The position numbers and the translations under genes are program-made. 64,000 nt of DNA from Bacteroidota bacterium (GTDB taxonomy: Bacteria > Bacteroidota > Bacteroidia > UBA4408): assembly GCA_016721765.1 (NCBI GenBank), contig JADKHO010000001.1, forward strand, positions 2,034,001 to 2,098,000. The letters run 5' to 3'. The notes below the pieces were generated by a model. It did no database searches. It saw only the letters and a program-made list of their open reading frames with translations, and was not told where the DNA came from. This document shows positions 8,715-18,600 of the stretch, one piece after another. The stretch's first letter is position 1. Each line of letters starts with the position of its first letter.

Positions 8715-9311
8715 ATGAAAAGAATAATGTTAAGTGCCGCTCTATTGGGCGGAATGCTAGTATCAGCAACAGCAAAACCGGATGCTACAGCTTGGGCAGT
8801 AGACAAATCGCATTCAAATGTGAACTTTACAGTTACACACATGATGGTAACTGAAGTGGATGGTAAATTCAAAGTGTATGATGGAACAATTCTATCAACA
8901 AACGATGATTTTAGTGATGCTCAGTTTAATTTTACTGTGGACGTTAACAGTGTAAACACCGATGATGAAAAACGCGATGGCCACTTAAAGTCGGACGATT
9001 TTTTTAATGCTGAAAAATTTCCGCAAATGAAATTTAAAAGTACTTCTTTCAAAAAAGTATCCGGAAAAAAATACGTTTTGGAAGGTGAGCTTACGATTCG
9101 TGATGTAACCAAAAAAGTGAAATTTGATGTTACTTACAACGGAACAGGTAAAAATCCATGGGGAATGACAGTAGCGGGTTTTAAAGCTAGCACAACTATA
9201 AATCGTATGGATTATAACTTAAAGTGGAATAAAACATTAGAAGCAGGAGGAGTATTGGTTAGTGAAGATGTAGTGGTAAGTATTAATATGGAAATGGTTA
9301 AAAGCAAATAA
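8715..9311 (+). CDS. YceI-family periplasmic lipid-binding protein
   Basis: YceI-family proteins are secreted lipocalin-like barrels that bind polyisoprenoid-type lipids in the periplasm. The 198-residue product begins with a signal peptide (MKRIMLSAALLGGMLVSATA), followed by the family's N-terminal signature WAVDKSHSNVNFTVTHMMV, a central GHLKSDDFFNAEKFPQM segment, and the C-terminal MDYNLKWNKTLEAGG. These are diagnostic for YceI. The gene has a well-formed promoter with a palindrome over it and ends at a strong terminator, so it is probably transcribed alone, although a marR gene follows 100 bp later. The precise ligand is unknown. Confidence 0.93.
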   Translation: MKRIMLSAALLGGMLVSATAKPDATAWAVDKSHSNVNFTVTHMMVTEVDGKFKVYDGTILSTNDDFSDAQFNFTVDVNSVNTDDEKRDGHLKSDDFFNAEKFPQMKFKSTSFKKVSGKKYVLEGELTIRDVTKKVKFDVTYNGTGKNPWGMTVAGFKASTTINRMDYNLKWNKTLEAGGVLVSEDVVVSINMEMVKSK

Positions 9312-9332
9312 GGTGGATTAGTTTTAGTGGAG

Positions 9333-9366
9333 AAGGGTGCACAAATTTATAGGTGCACCCTTTTTT
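9333..9366 (+). terminator. Intrinsic terminator after yceI
   Basis: An 8-bp GC-rich stem (GGGTGCAC at 9335-9342 with GTGCACCC at 9353-9360) is extended by two A-T pairs and followed by six T's. Confidence 0.9.
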
Positions 9367-9410
9367 ATTTATAATTCTTTTACTTTTAACATTCTAAAAG
9401 CGCAATAATT

Positions 9411-9866
9411 ATGACAAAATCAATTTCTGAAGCAATCGTTCAAACTAAGTTTCGTAATGAGTTTCATAAAGCATATGTTGCCTTAGCTTATGCTTTTAAT
9501 CAGCTGAATTATGCACACCAAGGATTTTTTAAGGAGTACGACATAACAATGCAACAATTTAACGTGCTGCGCATTTTAAGAGGTCAGTATCCCAATGTTT
9601 GCAACTTATTGCTGATTAAGGAACGCATGTTGGATAAAATGAGTGATGTGTCGCGAATCATAGAAAGACTAAGAATTGCGGGATATGTTGAACGTTGCTT
9701 AAATGAAAAAAACAGAAGAGAAGTGGAAATTAAAATTTCAAAAAGTGGCTTAAAATTGCTTGCAAAAATTGATCAACAAATTGATGATTTAGAAGCTCCA
9801 ATGCATCAGTTAACCGTTAAGGAAGCGAAAGAATTAACAAAACTCCTTGAAAAAATAATTCAATGA
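9411..9866 (+). CDS. MarR-family transcriptional regulator
   Basis: This is a small dimeric winged-helix repressor of the MarR family. Its 151 residues have the expected layout: N-terminal helix, a helix-turn-helix region with ITMQQFNVLRILRGQ and SDVSRIIERLRIAGYVERC (recognition helix near residues 77-95), a wing with NEKNRREVEIKIS, and a C-terminal dimerisation helix ending KELTKLLEKIIQ. The segment KERMLDKMSDVSR is typical of MarR proteins that sit next to yceI in Bacteroidota. It lies 100 bp behind yceI and is separated from it by a terminator. The palindrome in the yceI promoter is the obvious candidate operator. The ligand is unknown. Confidence 0.9.
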   Translation: MTKSISEAIVQTKFRNEFHKAYVALAYAFNQLNYAHQGFFKEYDITMQQFNVLRILRGQYPNVCNLLLIKERMLDKMSDVSRIIERLRIAGYVERCLNEKNRREVEIKISKSGLKLLAKIDQQIDDLEAPMHQLTVKEAKELTKLLEKIIQ

Positions 9867-9873
9867 GAAGACT

Positions 9874-10521
9874 TTAGCGAATCACCTTAAAGCCAAAATA
9901 ACCATTTTTTGTAGCTACATAAGTTCTCACCCATATCGGTAACAGCATTTCCATTCCCCGAGCATTAGTGATATCGCCCAAATCAATAATGTCGTTCCAT
10001 CCAAATTCAGTTAATAGTGAAATGGTTTCATTTTTTGCAGTAGCATTATTAGCGCAAACAAACATGGTTGGCACTCCGCCTGTTTTTGCAGGGTTTACCA
10101 TAATTTCGCAATTTACAATGTTGAGCGTTTTCACCACATTTAAATCCGGGAAAGCGCGTTGAATTTGTTCACCTAACGAATCAGTATTGCATACCGATAA
10201 ACTGGGCGGCATTCCTTTTGAAAAATCTAAAGGATTGCTGATATCAATAAGTGTTTTTCCTTTTAAGTTTTCCTTGCCTGCTAATTCAAGGGCTTGTAAG
10301 GAAGCCATACCCATGGTGCAATTCATTATAATACTTGAAAACTGAGCAGCTTCCGCAAAAGTGCCATGGAACGCATTTGGTCCATTAGCTTCTGCAAATT
10401 CTTTTGCACTTGCATTGTCTGCGGTGCGCGAACCCATTTTTACTTCATAACCTAATTTAATTAGTGCCGAACCGATTGTTTTTCCTACTGTTCCGGTTCC
10501 AAGGATGCCGATTTTTTTCAT
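9874..10521 (-). CDS. NADPH-dependent F420 reductase-like (Rossmann) oxidoreductase
   Basis: This is a dinucleotide-binding protein of the family often labelled NADP oxidoreductase/coenzyme F420-dependent. The N-terminal Rossmann motif is clear (IGILGTGTVGKTIGSALIKLG) with an arginine soon after the second strand (KMGSRTA), which fits NADP(H) preference. The remaining signature parts are IIMNCTMGMASLQAL, KGKTLIDISNPLDFS and VVKTLNIVNCEIMV. Length (215 residues) is normal. Bacteroidota generally lack F420, so the real substrate is probably not F420 and the family name should not be taken literally. It is convergent with marR (7-bp gap) and lies downstream of murB on the same strand with a 19-bp gap, so the two may be co-transcribed. 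Confidence 0.85.
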   Translation of the reverse strand: MKKIGILGTGTVGKTIGSALIKLGYEVKMGSRTADNASAKEFAEANGPNAFHGTFAEAAQFSSIIMNCTMGMASLQALELAGKENLKGKTLIDISNPLDFSKGMPPSLSVCNTDSLGEQIQRAFPDLNVVKTLNIVNCEIMVNPAKTGGVPTMFVCANNATAKNETISLLTEFGWNDIIDLGDITNARGMEMLLPIWVRTYVATKNGYFGFKVIR

Positions 10522-10540
10522 GAGGATAAGGATTTTTAGT

Positions 10541-11557
10541 TTAAATAATATTTACTTCTCTTTCGAGTGCAACCCCAAATTTGGTTTGCACCGAATCCAT
10601 TATTTCTTGCGATAAATCTAAAATTTGAGCACCTGTTGCATCTTTGTAGTTTACCAATACAAGTGCTTGATTTTTATGCACACCTGCATCACCTTTTCGA
10701 AAACCTTTCCATCCACACTGTTCAATTAGCCAGCCTGCTGCTAATTTTGTTTCAGTGTCTGAGTTTCTATATCCAACAATATTCGGAAAGGCTTGTTTTA
10801 TATTTTCAAATTGCACAGTGGGAACAACCGGATTTTTAAAAAAACTACCTGCATTCCCAATTTCGGAAGGGTTGGGTAATTTGCTGCGTCTTATATTGCA
10901 AACAGCTGCACTAATTGCTGCAATTGTAACCTCCTTCACATGCATTTGTTCCATTTCCGTTTCGATGGCTCCGTAACTCGTGTTAAATTTCGGAATTTTG
11001 TTTAATCGGAAGGTAACGGAGCTAATCATAAACTGGTTCTTTAGTTTTCGTTTAAAAACGCTTTCTCTGTAGCCAAATTCGCACTCGTTTTTTGAAAAAT
11101 TATGAATACTTGCATCGCTGAGCTGAATGGCTTCTAAGCTATGAAATACATCTTTTATTTCAACTCCATAAGCTCCAATATTTTGCATCGGACTAGCGCC
11201 CACACAGCCGGGAATCAATGAAAGGTTTTCAATACCTGCATAGTTGTGTTGTATGCAAAAGCTGACAAAATTATGCCAGAGCTCACCGGCTGCCGATTTT
11301 ACAAAAATATATTCTGGTGTTTCTTCAATCAGTTCAATTCCTTTCAAATTATTTTTTAAAACAATGCCATCAAAATTCTTTGTGAACAATAAGTTGCTTC
11401 CTCCGCCAAGGATTAATTGAGAAGTGTTCTTAAATTTTGGTGTATGAATAAACTCGGAAATTTCTTCCTTTGTATTCAATTCTAGGAAATAACGCGCTGT
11501 AGCTTCAATTCCAAATGTGTTGTATTTTTTGAGCGATTGATTTTCGATTAGTGTCAT
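10541..11557 (-). CDS. murB: UDP-N-acetylenolpyruvoylglucosamine reductase
   Basis: MurB is the FAD enzyme that reduces UDP-GlcNAc-enolpyruvate to UDP-MurNAc in peptidoglycan synthesis, in the cytosol. The sequence has FAD-binding GGGSNLLF, then IPGCVGASPMQNIGAYGVE, GYRESVFK, the catalytic-serine segment GNAGSFFKNPVV, and the C-terminal AAGWLIEQCGWKG. The layout follows the E. coli-like type I form. I place the start at ATG 11557 (MTLIENQSLKKYNTFG) rather than 11581: the family begins at this position, and a minus-strand promoter box (TAATTTTG, 11586-11579) overlaps the longer start. Confidence 0.96.
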   Translation of the reverse strand: MTLIENQSLKKYNTFGIEATARYFLELNTKEEISEFIHTPKFKNTSQLILGGGSNLLFTKNFDGIVLKNNLKGIELIEETPEYIFVKSAAGELWHNFVSFCIQHNYAGIENLSLIPGCVGASPMQNIGAYGVEIKDVFHSLEAIQLSDASIHNFSKNECEFGYRESVFKRKLKNQFMISSVTFRLNKIPKFNTSYGAIETEMEQMHVKEVTIAAISAAVCNIRRSKLPNPSEIGNAGSFFKNPVVPTVQFENIKQAFPNIVGYRNSDTETKLAAGWLIEQCGWKGFRKGDAGVHKNQALVLVNYKDATGAQILDLSQEIMDSVQTKFGVALEREVNII

Positions 11558-11578
11558 AATAGAGCAGCCTGCTAAACA

Positions 11579-11606
11579 CAAAATTAGAATTAATATTGAA
11601 TCTCAA
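11579..11606 (-). promoter_or_regulatory. Candidate murB promoter
   Basis: On the minus strand TTG (11606-11604), 17 bases, then TAATTTTG (11586-11579). The spacing is at the short end for this phylum. It leaves a leader of roughly 15 bases before ATG 11557. Confidence 0.5.
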
Positions 11607-11645
11607 TCCCCTTATATTTTGTAAATTCGTTCACATTAAAACATC

Positions 11646-12773
11646 GTGAAAACTGCAATTGTATCTGTTATTAATGATTTAGCTACCGATCAAAGGGTGC
11701 ATAAAACCTGCATGTGTCTGCACGAGCAAGGGTTTGAAGTGTTACTCGTAGGTCGTCAGTTAAAGGGAAGTTTAGCTGTTAATGATCGCGTGTATGCTAC
11801 ACACCGTATGAATTTGTTTTTTACTAAGGGGGTTTTCTTTTATCTCGAATATACGTTTAAGTTATTTTTTTACCTCCTATTTAAAAGGCCGCATCTGTTG
11901 GTTTCAAATGACTTGGATACCTTACTGCCTAATTATTTAATCTCAAAAATAAAGCGAGTCGATTTAGTTTACGATACGCATGAGTATTTTTGTTACGTAC
12001 CCGAATTAATACATCGTCCGCTCAAGCAAAAAACTTGGTTAGCTTTAGAGAAATGGATTTTCCCCAAACTCAAAACGATCATTACCGTTAACGATTCCAT
12101 TGCTCAGGTGTATGAAAGGGAATATGGAAAAAAATTGCATGTAATTAAAAATGTCCCTGCACGTAAAAATTTTACTTCTGTTTCATTACAAAAAACAAAG
12201 GAAGAATTAGGCCTTCCAGCGAATAAAAAAATTGTGATTTTACAAGGTGCGGGTATTAATGTGAATCGTGGTGCCGAAGAAGCAATTGAAGCAATGCTAC
12301 ACGTTAGCGACGCGGTTTTTTTAATAGTTGGCGGCGGCGATGTGGTGGAAGAACTTAAACTAAAAGTGCTCTTGTTGAATTTGGAAACAAAAGTGTTTTT
12401 TATTAAAAAAATTCCTTTTGCTGAAATGCTTCAATATACACGTATTGCAGATATTGGAATTTCTTTGGATAAAGACAATAGCCCAAATTATAGTTTTAGT
12501 TTGCCAAATAAACTGTTCGATTATTTTCATTCCGGAATTGCGGTACTGGTGACTCCTTTAATTGAGATAAAGCGCATTATGGAGGAGTTTAACAGCGGTG
12601 AAATGATAGAAAGTCATGACCCAAAACACATTGCCGCAAAGATTAATTTTATGCTTGCTTCCGAAGAAAAGATGAAAGAATGGAAAGCAAATGCTAAACT
12701 TGCAGCCGAAAAATATTGTTGGGAAAACGAAGAGAAAAAATTGATTGAAATCTACCGGCCTTTTGCAAAATAA
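11646..12773 (+). CDS. Glycosyltransferase, GT-B fold (family 4-like)
   Basis: This is a probable cytosolic or membrane-associated sugar transferase for a surface glycan. The N-terminal half (IVSVINDLATDQRVHKTCMC) resembles the acceptor-binding domain of GT4 enzymes; the C-terminal half holds KKIVILQGAGINVNRGAEEAIEAM, the FLIVGGGD motif typical of the GT-B nucleotide-sugar site, and a SFSLPNKLFDYFHSGIAV segment matching the P-N-K-x-x-E/D-Y donor-binding region. At 375 residues it has normal length. It overlaps the next glycosyltransferase gene by about 30 bases, so the pair is translationally linked. Donor and acceptor cannot be predicted. Confidence 0.85.
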   Translation: MKTAIVSVINDLATDQRVHKTCMCLHEQGFEVLLVGRQLKGSLAVNDRVYATHRMNLFFTKGVFFYLEYTFKLFFYLLFKRPHLLVSNDLDTLLPNYLISKIKRVDLVYDTHEYFCYVPELIHRPLKQKTWLALEKWIFPKLKTIITVNDSIAQVYEREYGKKLHVIKNVPARKNFTSVSLQKTKEELGLPANKKIVILQGAGINVNRGAEEAIEAMLHVSDAVFLIVGGGDVVEELKLKVLLLNLETKVFFIKKIPFAEMLQYTRIADIGISLDKDNSPNYSFSLPNKLFDYFHSGIAVLVTPLIEIKRIMEEFNSGEMIESHDPKHIAAKINFMLASEEKMKEWKANAKLAAEKYCWENEEKKLIEIYRPFAK

Positions 12774-13887
12774 ACAACTTCACATTGTATCCTTTAATGT
12801 TCCGTTTCCGGCTAATTATGGCGGTGTAATTGATGTGTACCATAAAATACGTTGCCTGCACCAATTGGGTGTAAAAGTACATTTGCATTGTTTTGAATAC
12901 GGTAGAGAAGAGGCTCCTGAATTGGATGAAATTTGTGCTTCCGTAAATTATTATCCACGCAAAAGTGGAATTCTGTATAGCCTTCATTTTCTTCCTTTTA
13001 TCGTGCTAACTCGAAAATCAGATGCTTTAGTTAACAATTTAATGAAAGATGATTTTCCTATTATTTTGGAAGGGTTGCACTGTTGTTACCTTTTAGACGA
13101 TGCCCGCTTGCTGAAAAGATTTAAAGTTTTTAGAGAAAGCAATATTGAACACGAATATTATTACCATTTATTTATGGCGGAAACTAAATTGTGGCAAAAA
13201 ATATTCTACTATTTGGAAAGTTTAAAATTAAAGCGTTTTGAAAAAATTGTTGCTCATGCGCAATTGATGCTAATCGTTTCACAAAGTGATACGGATTATT
13301 TTAAAAAAAATTACCCCACTAAACGAGTGGAATACCTTCCTAGTTTTCACCCCAATGATGCCGTAGAATCTCTTGCAGGGAAAGGAGAGTATATACTTTA
13401 TCATGGCAACCTGGCAGTATCCGAAAATTACCTTGCTGCTGCTTATATCCTCAAGGAAATTGCTTCTAAAAGCAATCGACAATTCATTATAGCCGGATTA
13501 AACCCATCAAAAGAGATAGTAAAACAAGCTTCCCTTCTAACGAATGTAACTTTGATTGCCAATCCGGATGATGCCCAAATGAAGCGATTGGTGCAAGAAG
13601 CACACATTAATATGCTGCTCACTTTTCAGGAAACCGGTTTAAAACTTAAACTTTTAAACGTATTGTATAGTGGCAGATTTTGCCTTGTAAATACTGAAAT
13701 GCTTGCCGGAACCGGCTTGGCTTCACTGTGCGAAATTGGAGCTAATCCACAGGAAATGATTGCCAAAATAGAATTTTTATTTACTCAAGAATTCGAAGTT
13801 ACTGCCATTGAAAAACGCAAAATGGAATTGAATAAAAACTATTCAAATGCCGCAAATGCTGAAAAATTGATGTCCCTGGTCTTTTAG
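12745..13887 (+). CDS. Glycosyltransferase, GT-B-like (second of a pair)
   Basis: This is a probable glycosyltransferase. The N-terminus reads LHIVSFNVPFPANYGGVIDV, the usual first strand and Gly-rich loop of GT4-type enzymes. The middle carries a FRESNIEHEYYYHL acceptor-domain helix, and the C-terminal domain has EYILYHGNLAVSENYLAA and FIIAGLNPS. The end of the donor domain is less canonical (QETGLKLKLLNVLYSGRF). There is no ATG near the 5' end: TTG at 12745 or TTG at 12763 is the likely start, both inside the 3' end of the previous gene, so the exact start is uncertain. It ends directly against the convergent ftsE gene, with no spacer. Confidence 0.8.
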   Translation: MKSTGLLQNKQLHIVSFNVPFPANYGGVIDVYHKIRCLHQLGVKVHLHCFEYGREEAPELDEICASVNYYPRKSGILYSLHFLPFIVLTRKSDALVNNLMKDDFPIILEGLHCCYLLDDARLLKRFKVFRESNIEHEYYYHLFMAETKLWQKIFYYLESLKLKRFEKIVAHAQLMLIVSQSDTDYFKKNYPTKRVEYLPSFHPNDAVESLAGKGEYILYHGNLAVSENYLAAAYILKEIASKSNRQFIIAGLNPSKEIVKQASLLTNVTLIANPDDAQMKRLVQEAHINMLLTFQETGLKLKLLNVLYSGRFCLVNTEMLAGTGLASLCEIGANPQEMIAKIEFLFTQEFEVTAIEKRKMELNKNYSNAANAEKLMSLVF

Positions 13888-14577
13888 TTACAACATGCCT
13901 GCAACCGAAATTTTTGAATCAACAATTCTACCTGCTTCACACTTAATGGTGCGCGATGGGAATTTTTTAAATAATGAATAGTCATGAGTAGCCATTAAAA
14001 TAGCACGACCGGTTTTACAGATTTCAAATAGCAAGGTCATTATTTCTTCCGAAGTTTTTGGATCAAGATTTCCAGTGGGTTCATCTGCTAAAATAATTTC
14101 GGGATCATTTACCAAAGCTCTTGCAATTGAAACGCGTTGTTGCTCACCCCCGGAAAGTTCATGTGGCATTTTAAATCCTTTGGTGCCTAATCCAACTTTA
14201 TTCAATACTTCTTGACACCTTTCCTGCATTTTTGTTTTATCCACCCATCCGGTTGCTCGCATCACAAAAAGTAAATTTTCGTTCACACTCCTATCACTTA
14301 ACAATTGAAAATCCTGAAAAACAATTCCTAATTTTCTCCTCAAAAATGGAACTTCTTTTATCTTCAGAGCCTTTAAATCGAAGCCTGAAACTTTTCCTAT
14401 GCCTTCATTCAAATGCAATTCACCATATAATATTTTTAACAAGCTGCTTTTACCACTTCCGGTTTCACCAATTAAATATACAAATTCGCCTTTGTCTATT
14501 TCAATATTTACATCGGTTAACACTAAATTCGATTTCTGAAAAACAGAAACATTCTTTATCTCAATAACGGTATCCAT
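13888..14577 (-). CDS. ftsE: Cell division ABC transporter ATP-binding protein FtsE
   Basis: FtsE is the ATPase that, with the membrane protein FtsX, controls peptidoglycan hydrolases at the septum. The sequence has Walker A GETGSGKSSLLK, the Q-loop LGIVFQDFQLLSDRSVNENL (the FtsE-typical Q-loop region with RRKLG before it), signature LSGGEQQRVSIARAL, and Walker B IILADEPTGNLD, then the H-loop MATHDY. The length (about 229 residues) is usual. I use ATG 14577 (MDTVIEIKNV); two in-frame ATGs lie up to 15 bases upstream. No ftsX is adjacent, unlike in E. coli. LolD-type proteins are similar, but the FLRRKLG...LLSDRSV stretch favours FtsE. Confidence 0.85.
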   Translation of the reverse strand: MDTVIEIKNVSVFQKSNLVLTDVNIEIDKGEFVYLIGETGSGKSSLLKILYGELHLNEGIGKVSGFDLKALKIKEVPFLRRKLGIVFQDFQLLSDRSVNENLLFVMRATGWVDKTKMQERCQEVLNKVGLGTKGFKMPHELSGGEQQRVSIARALVNDPEIILADEPTGNLDPKTSEEIMTLLFEICKTGRAILMATHDYSLFKKFPSRTIKCEAGRIVDSKISVAGML

Positions 14578-14689
14578 TCCCATAAGATGCACAGATTTTA
14601 TACAAAGGTATTAAATGTTTGATTTTGAATTGGAGAAGCTTATGGCGATTTCTTAACAAAGCAATGAACCACTGCCAAAGCAAATCCAA

Positions 14690-15364
14690 TTAGCTTTTTA
14701 AAATGATTCGAATACTTGCAAGGTGGGAAAATAATACCAAGGGCACAATGCAACAAGGTAACCACACAAATGGAAAATAAAGTACTGCAATATTAGGTTG
14801 ATCAAAAGCAAATTTTTGAAATGGAAAGGGCGCTGAAAGTACTGCATTAGCAACAATGTTGACTAGTAATCCTAAACAAACAATGTTCCATGCGAGCAAT
14901 GCATATTTTCCCAGACTCTTTTTTACATAGCCAAAATAAAAAACAACAGGAGCAGTTAATCCGGACAAAATATCAAAATTTCTGCCCTCAAAAGTCATCA
15001 GTTCCGGCACCGCTTTGTTTAAGAATAACCAATATAAAACCAATTCAACCGGAATACGAACCACGTGTAAAAGGGTTAACCATTTCACATCCAAGCTGTC
15101 GATAAATTGTTTTCCTTGTTCAGTAAAAAAGGTAGCAATAATGAGCAAAACCGGAATTAATATCAGAAAAATAAAACGGGGAGGTAGTGTATTTGTAACA
15201 GTATAAAATCCCGAATAACCTACAATCCCTTCCAGCGAAAGCCAAACCGAAAGTATTACCAATACTTGTTTTGAATAATGGCTGGCTTTATAAAACAGTG
15301 CCACAGTTAAAAAAGTAGTTAGTATAAAAACTAGGGAGATATAGGCAGGGAGTTGTGTTAGCAT
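14690..15364 (-). CDS. Membrane protein of unknown function (about 7 helices)
   Basis: I do not recognise the family. The 224-residue product is dominated by hydrophobic segments, about seven in all (near residues 5-25, 33-52, 62-80, 95-115, 134-150, 155-178 and 192-215), joined by short loops, with no soluble domain. A proline at the centre of one helix and the PFVWLPCCIVP segment near the C-terminus are the most distinctive points. It is separated from ftsE by about 110 bp and followed upstream by a 238-bp gap. It could be an uncharacterised transporter or integral membrane enzyme; nothing in its context settles this. Confidence 0.7.
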   Translation of the reverse strand: MLTQLPAYISLVFILTTFLTVALFYKASHYSKQVLVILSVWLSLEGIVGYSGFYTVTNTLPPRFIFLILIPVLLIIATFFTEQGKQFIDSLDVKWLTLLHVVRIPVELVLYWLFLNKAVPELMTFEGRNFDILSGLTAPVVFYFGYVKKSLGKYALLAWNIVCLGLLVNIVANAVLSAPFPFQKFAFDQPNIAVLYFPFVWLPCCIVPLVLFSHLASIRIILKS

Positions 15365-15426
15365 TTTCAGGATAAATGTAAAAAATATTTATGAAGATAA
15401 AACGTGTTTGGTGCAATGATTTTTTA

Positions 15427-15558
15427 TTATTGCCCAATCCCGGTTCCTAAACAGTGTGTCTTTAAAAATCGAGTGCTAAGCGCATCAGTAATAGACAGAA
15501 TATAGTTTTCAACACGAACAAAAAATCCATCTTGAATTTTTACTTTTACAAATCGCAT
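15427..15558 (-). CDS. Possible small ORF (43 residues), unsupported
   Basis: In the gap between the membrane-protein gene and dnaE, the minus strand has an ATG (15558) followed by 43 sense codons and TAA: MRFVKVKIQDGFFVRVENY and onward to GTGIGQ. It has no recognised domain, no convincing Shine-Dalgarno sequence and no promoter box. It may be chance or a remnant. The rest of this 238-bp gap shows nothing I can name. Confidence 0.18.
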   Translation of the reverse strand: MRFVKVKIQDGFFVRVENYILSITDALSTRFLKTHCLGTGIGQ

Positions 15559-15602
15559 TTTGGAAGTGCTTCTCAATTTAAATTTCGACTCAAACTAGAT
15601 AA

Positions 15603-18600
15603 ATGGATTTTTCTCACTTGCATGTGCATACCCAGTTTTCGCTCTTGGATGGTGCTGCGGATATTTCAAAATTATTTAAAAAAGCAAAAGCCGACAACAT
15701 GAAAGCCATGGCAATTACCGACCATGGAAATATGTTTGGGGTATTTAAGTTTGTTGCAGAAGCAGGTAAGCATGGAGTAAAACCAATTGTTGGATGTGAG
15801 TTTTATGTGGTTGAAGACCGCCATAAAAAGCAATTTACGAAGGAAGCTCGTGATGTGCGTTATCACCAATTGTTTCTTGCAAAAAATCCGGAAGGGTATG
15901 CCAACTTATCTCGTTTGTGTTCGATGGGTTATATTGAAGGCATGTACAGTAAATGGCCTCGAATCGACAAAGAACTAATTTTAAAATACCACAAAGGATT
16001 AATTGCCACCACCTGCTGCCTTGGTGCTGAAGTGCCGCGAACAATAATGCAAAAGGGAGAAGCCGAAGGGGAGAAGGTGTTTAAATGGTGGCTTGATTTG
16101 TTTGGTGAGGATTATTATATCGAATTACAAAGGCATGATATAGATGATCAAAATACAGTGAATGAAGTATTGCTGAGATGGGCAGTCAAGTATAGTGTTA
16201 AAGTTATTGCAAGCAACGATTCACATTATGTGGATCAGCAGGATTACAATGCCCACGATATTTTGCTGTGTGTTAATACCGGCGATATGCAAAGCACTCC
16301 TAAAGCAACCGATGAAGAAGGGGGTAAAGGATATCGTTTTGGATTTCCTAACGATCAATTTTATTTTAAGTCAACCGCTGAAATGACGGCCTTGTTTCAC
16401 GATGTGCCGCAAGCCATTGATAATACAAATGAAATTGTAGATAAAATAGAGCATTTAAAATTGAAGCGCGATATTTTAGTTCCACACTTTCCCATTCCTC
16501 AAGGGTTTATTGATGCCGATGATTATTTGCATCACCTCACATTTGAAGGGGCTCATAAGCGCTACAGCGACATGAGTGCCGAAATAGAAGAGCGCTTGAA
16601 TTTCGAATTGCATACCATCAAAACAATGGGATTTCCGGGCTACTTTTTAATTGTAGCCGATTTTATAAAGGCGGGACGCGATTTGGGGGTATTGATTGGT
16701 CCCGGCCGGGGTTCTGCAGCCGGATCGGCAGTGGCTTATTGCATTGGCATTACCAATATAGATCCAATAAAGTATAAATTACTATTTGAGCGCTTTTTAA
16801 ATCCGGAGCGTAAGAGTATGCCCGATATTGATACGGATTTTGATGATGTGGGACGTCAAAAAGTGCTGGATTATGTAATTGATAAGTATGGCAAAAATCA
16901 AGTAGCTCAAATTATTAATTACGGTACAATGGCCGCAAAATCGGCTATTAAGGATGTTGCCCGAGTTATGGATTTGCATTTGAGCGAGTCTGTAGCGCTT
17001 ACGAAATTGGTTCCGGATCGGCCGGGAACTACATTGGAAGAGGCATTTAAATCGGTTCCCGAATTGGAAGCTATCCGCCAAGGAAATGACCTACGTGCAC
17101 AAGTTTTAAAGGAAGCGATAAAATTAGAAGGCTCTGTAAGAAATACGGGCATTCACGCATCGGCAGTAATTATTGCGCCCGACGATTTGATGAATTATAT
17201 ACCTTTAAGTGTTGCCAAAGACGCTAATTTGTGGGTGACTCAATTTGATGGAAAAGTTATTGAAGATGCCGGTTTGCTGAAGATGGACTTTTTAGGACTT
17301 AAAACCTTAACCATCATAAAAAATGCCATTCAACTCATTGAAGAAAATCACGGAATTAGAATTGATCCGGATTTAATTCCCTTGGACGATAAAAAAACCT
17401 ATGAACTTTTTCAACGTGGAGATACCATCAGTATTTTCCAGTTTGAAAGTCCGGGTATGCAAAAGCACTTAAAAGACCTTAAGCCCGATAAGTTTGAGGA
17501 TTTAATTGCTATGAATGCCTTGTATCGACCGGGCCCTATGGAGTATATTCCAACATTTATTAAGCGTAAGCATGGGCTCGAGAAGATTAAATATGATTTT
17601 GATGTTACGGAAGATTTACTCAGTGAAACCTACGGTGTAACGGTTTATCAAGAGCAAGTGATGTTGCTTTCTCAGCGTTTAGCCGGATTTAGCAAAGGCG
17701 ATGCGGATGTGTTGCGCAAAGCCATGGGTAAAAAGCAAATCGCGGTGCTTCAGGAAATGAAAAGTAAATTTTTAGCCGGCTGCCAAAGCAATGGGCACGA
17801 TACCAAAGTAGCCGAAAAAGTGTGGACAGATTGGGAAGCATTTGCCAGTTATGCTTTTAATAAAAGTCATGCTACCTGTTATTCTTTTGTTGCCTTTCAA
17901 ACGGCTTATTTAAAGGCGCATTATCCGGCTGAATACATGGCTGCTACTTTAGATAGTCAAGGTAATATTGAGAGCATTTCTTTCTTTATGGAAGAGTGTC
18001 GCAACATGAATTTACCGGTATTGGGACCGGATATAAACGAGAGTAATTTTAAATTTTCGGTAAATAAAAAAGGCGAAATTCGAATTGGACTGGGCGCTTT
18101 AAAAGGGGTAGGAGAGGCAGCTGTTTTGGATATTGTTGCGGAGCGTAAAGCAAATGGACCCTTTGCTACTATTTTTGATTTAACACGTAGAGTTAATTTA
18201 CGTTCTGCCAATAAAAAAACCTTCGAAAGTCTCGCGCTTTCTGGTGCATTCGATTGCTTTAAAGAAGCCCATCGTGCGCAGTATTTTTTCAGTGAAAACG
18301 GAAACGAAAATAATTTTTTAGAGAAAGTGGTGCGTTATGGGAACAATGTGCAAGAGGGAAAAAACGCTGCACAGCATTCCTTGTTTGGTGACTCTGCAGA
18401 GGATGCGCAAATTCCGGAACCCGCAATTCCCGTGTGTGAACCTTGGGGCCCAATGGAAAAACTGCATCGCGAAAAGGAAGTTATAGGAATGTTTATTTCG
18501 GGCCACCCCTTGGATAGTTTTAGTGTAGAAATGGGTTTTTGCTCCAATACACTTACCGATCTTTCTGATTTGCCTAAATGGAGAAATAAAGATGTAACCC

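Noticed and set aside
11558..11581. Eight-residue N-terminal extension of MurB containing a lipobox-like LAGC
   Set aside because: MurB is cytosolic, the family starts at ATG 11557, and a promoter box overlaps the longer start, so the lipobox is chance.
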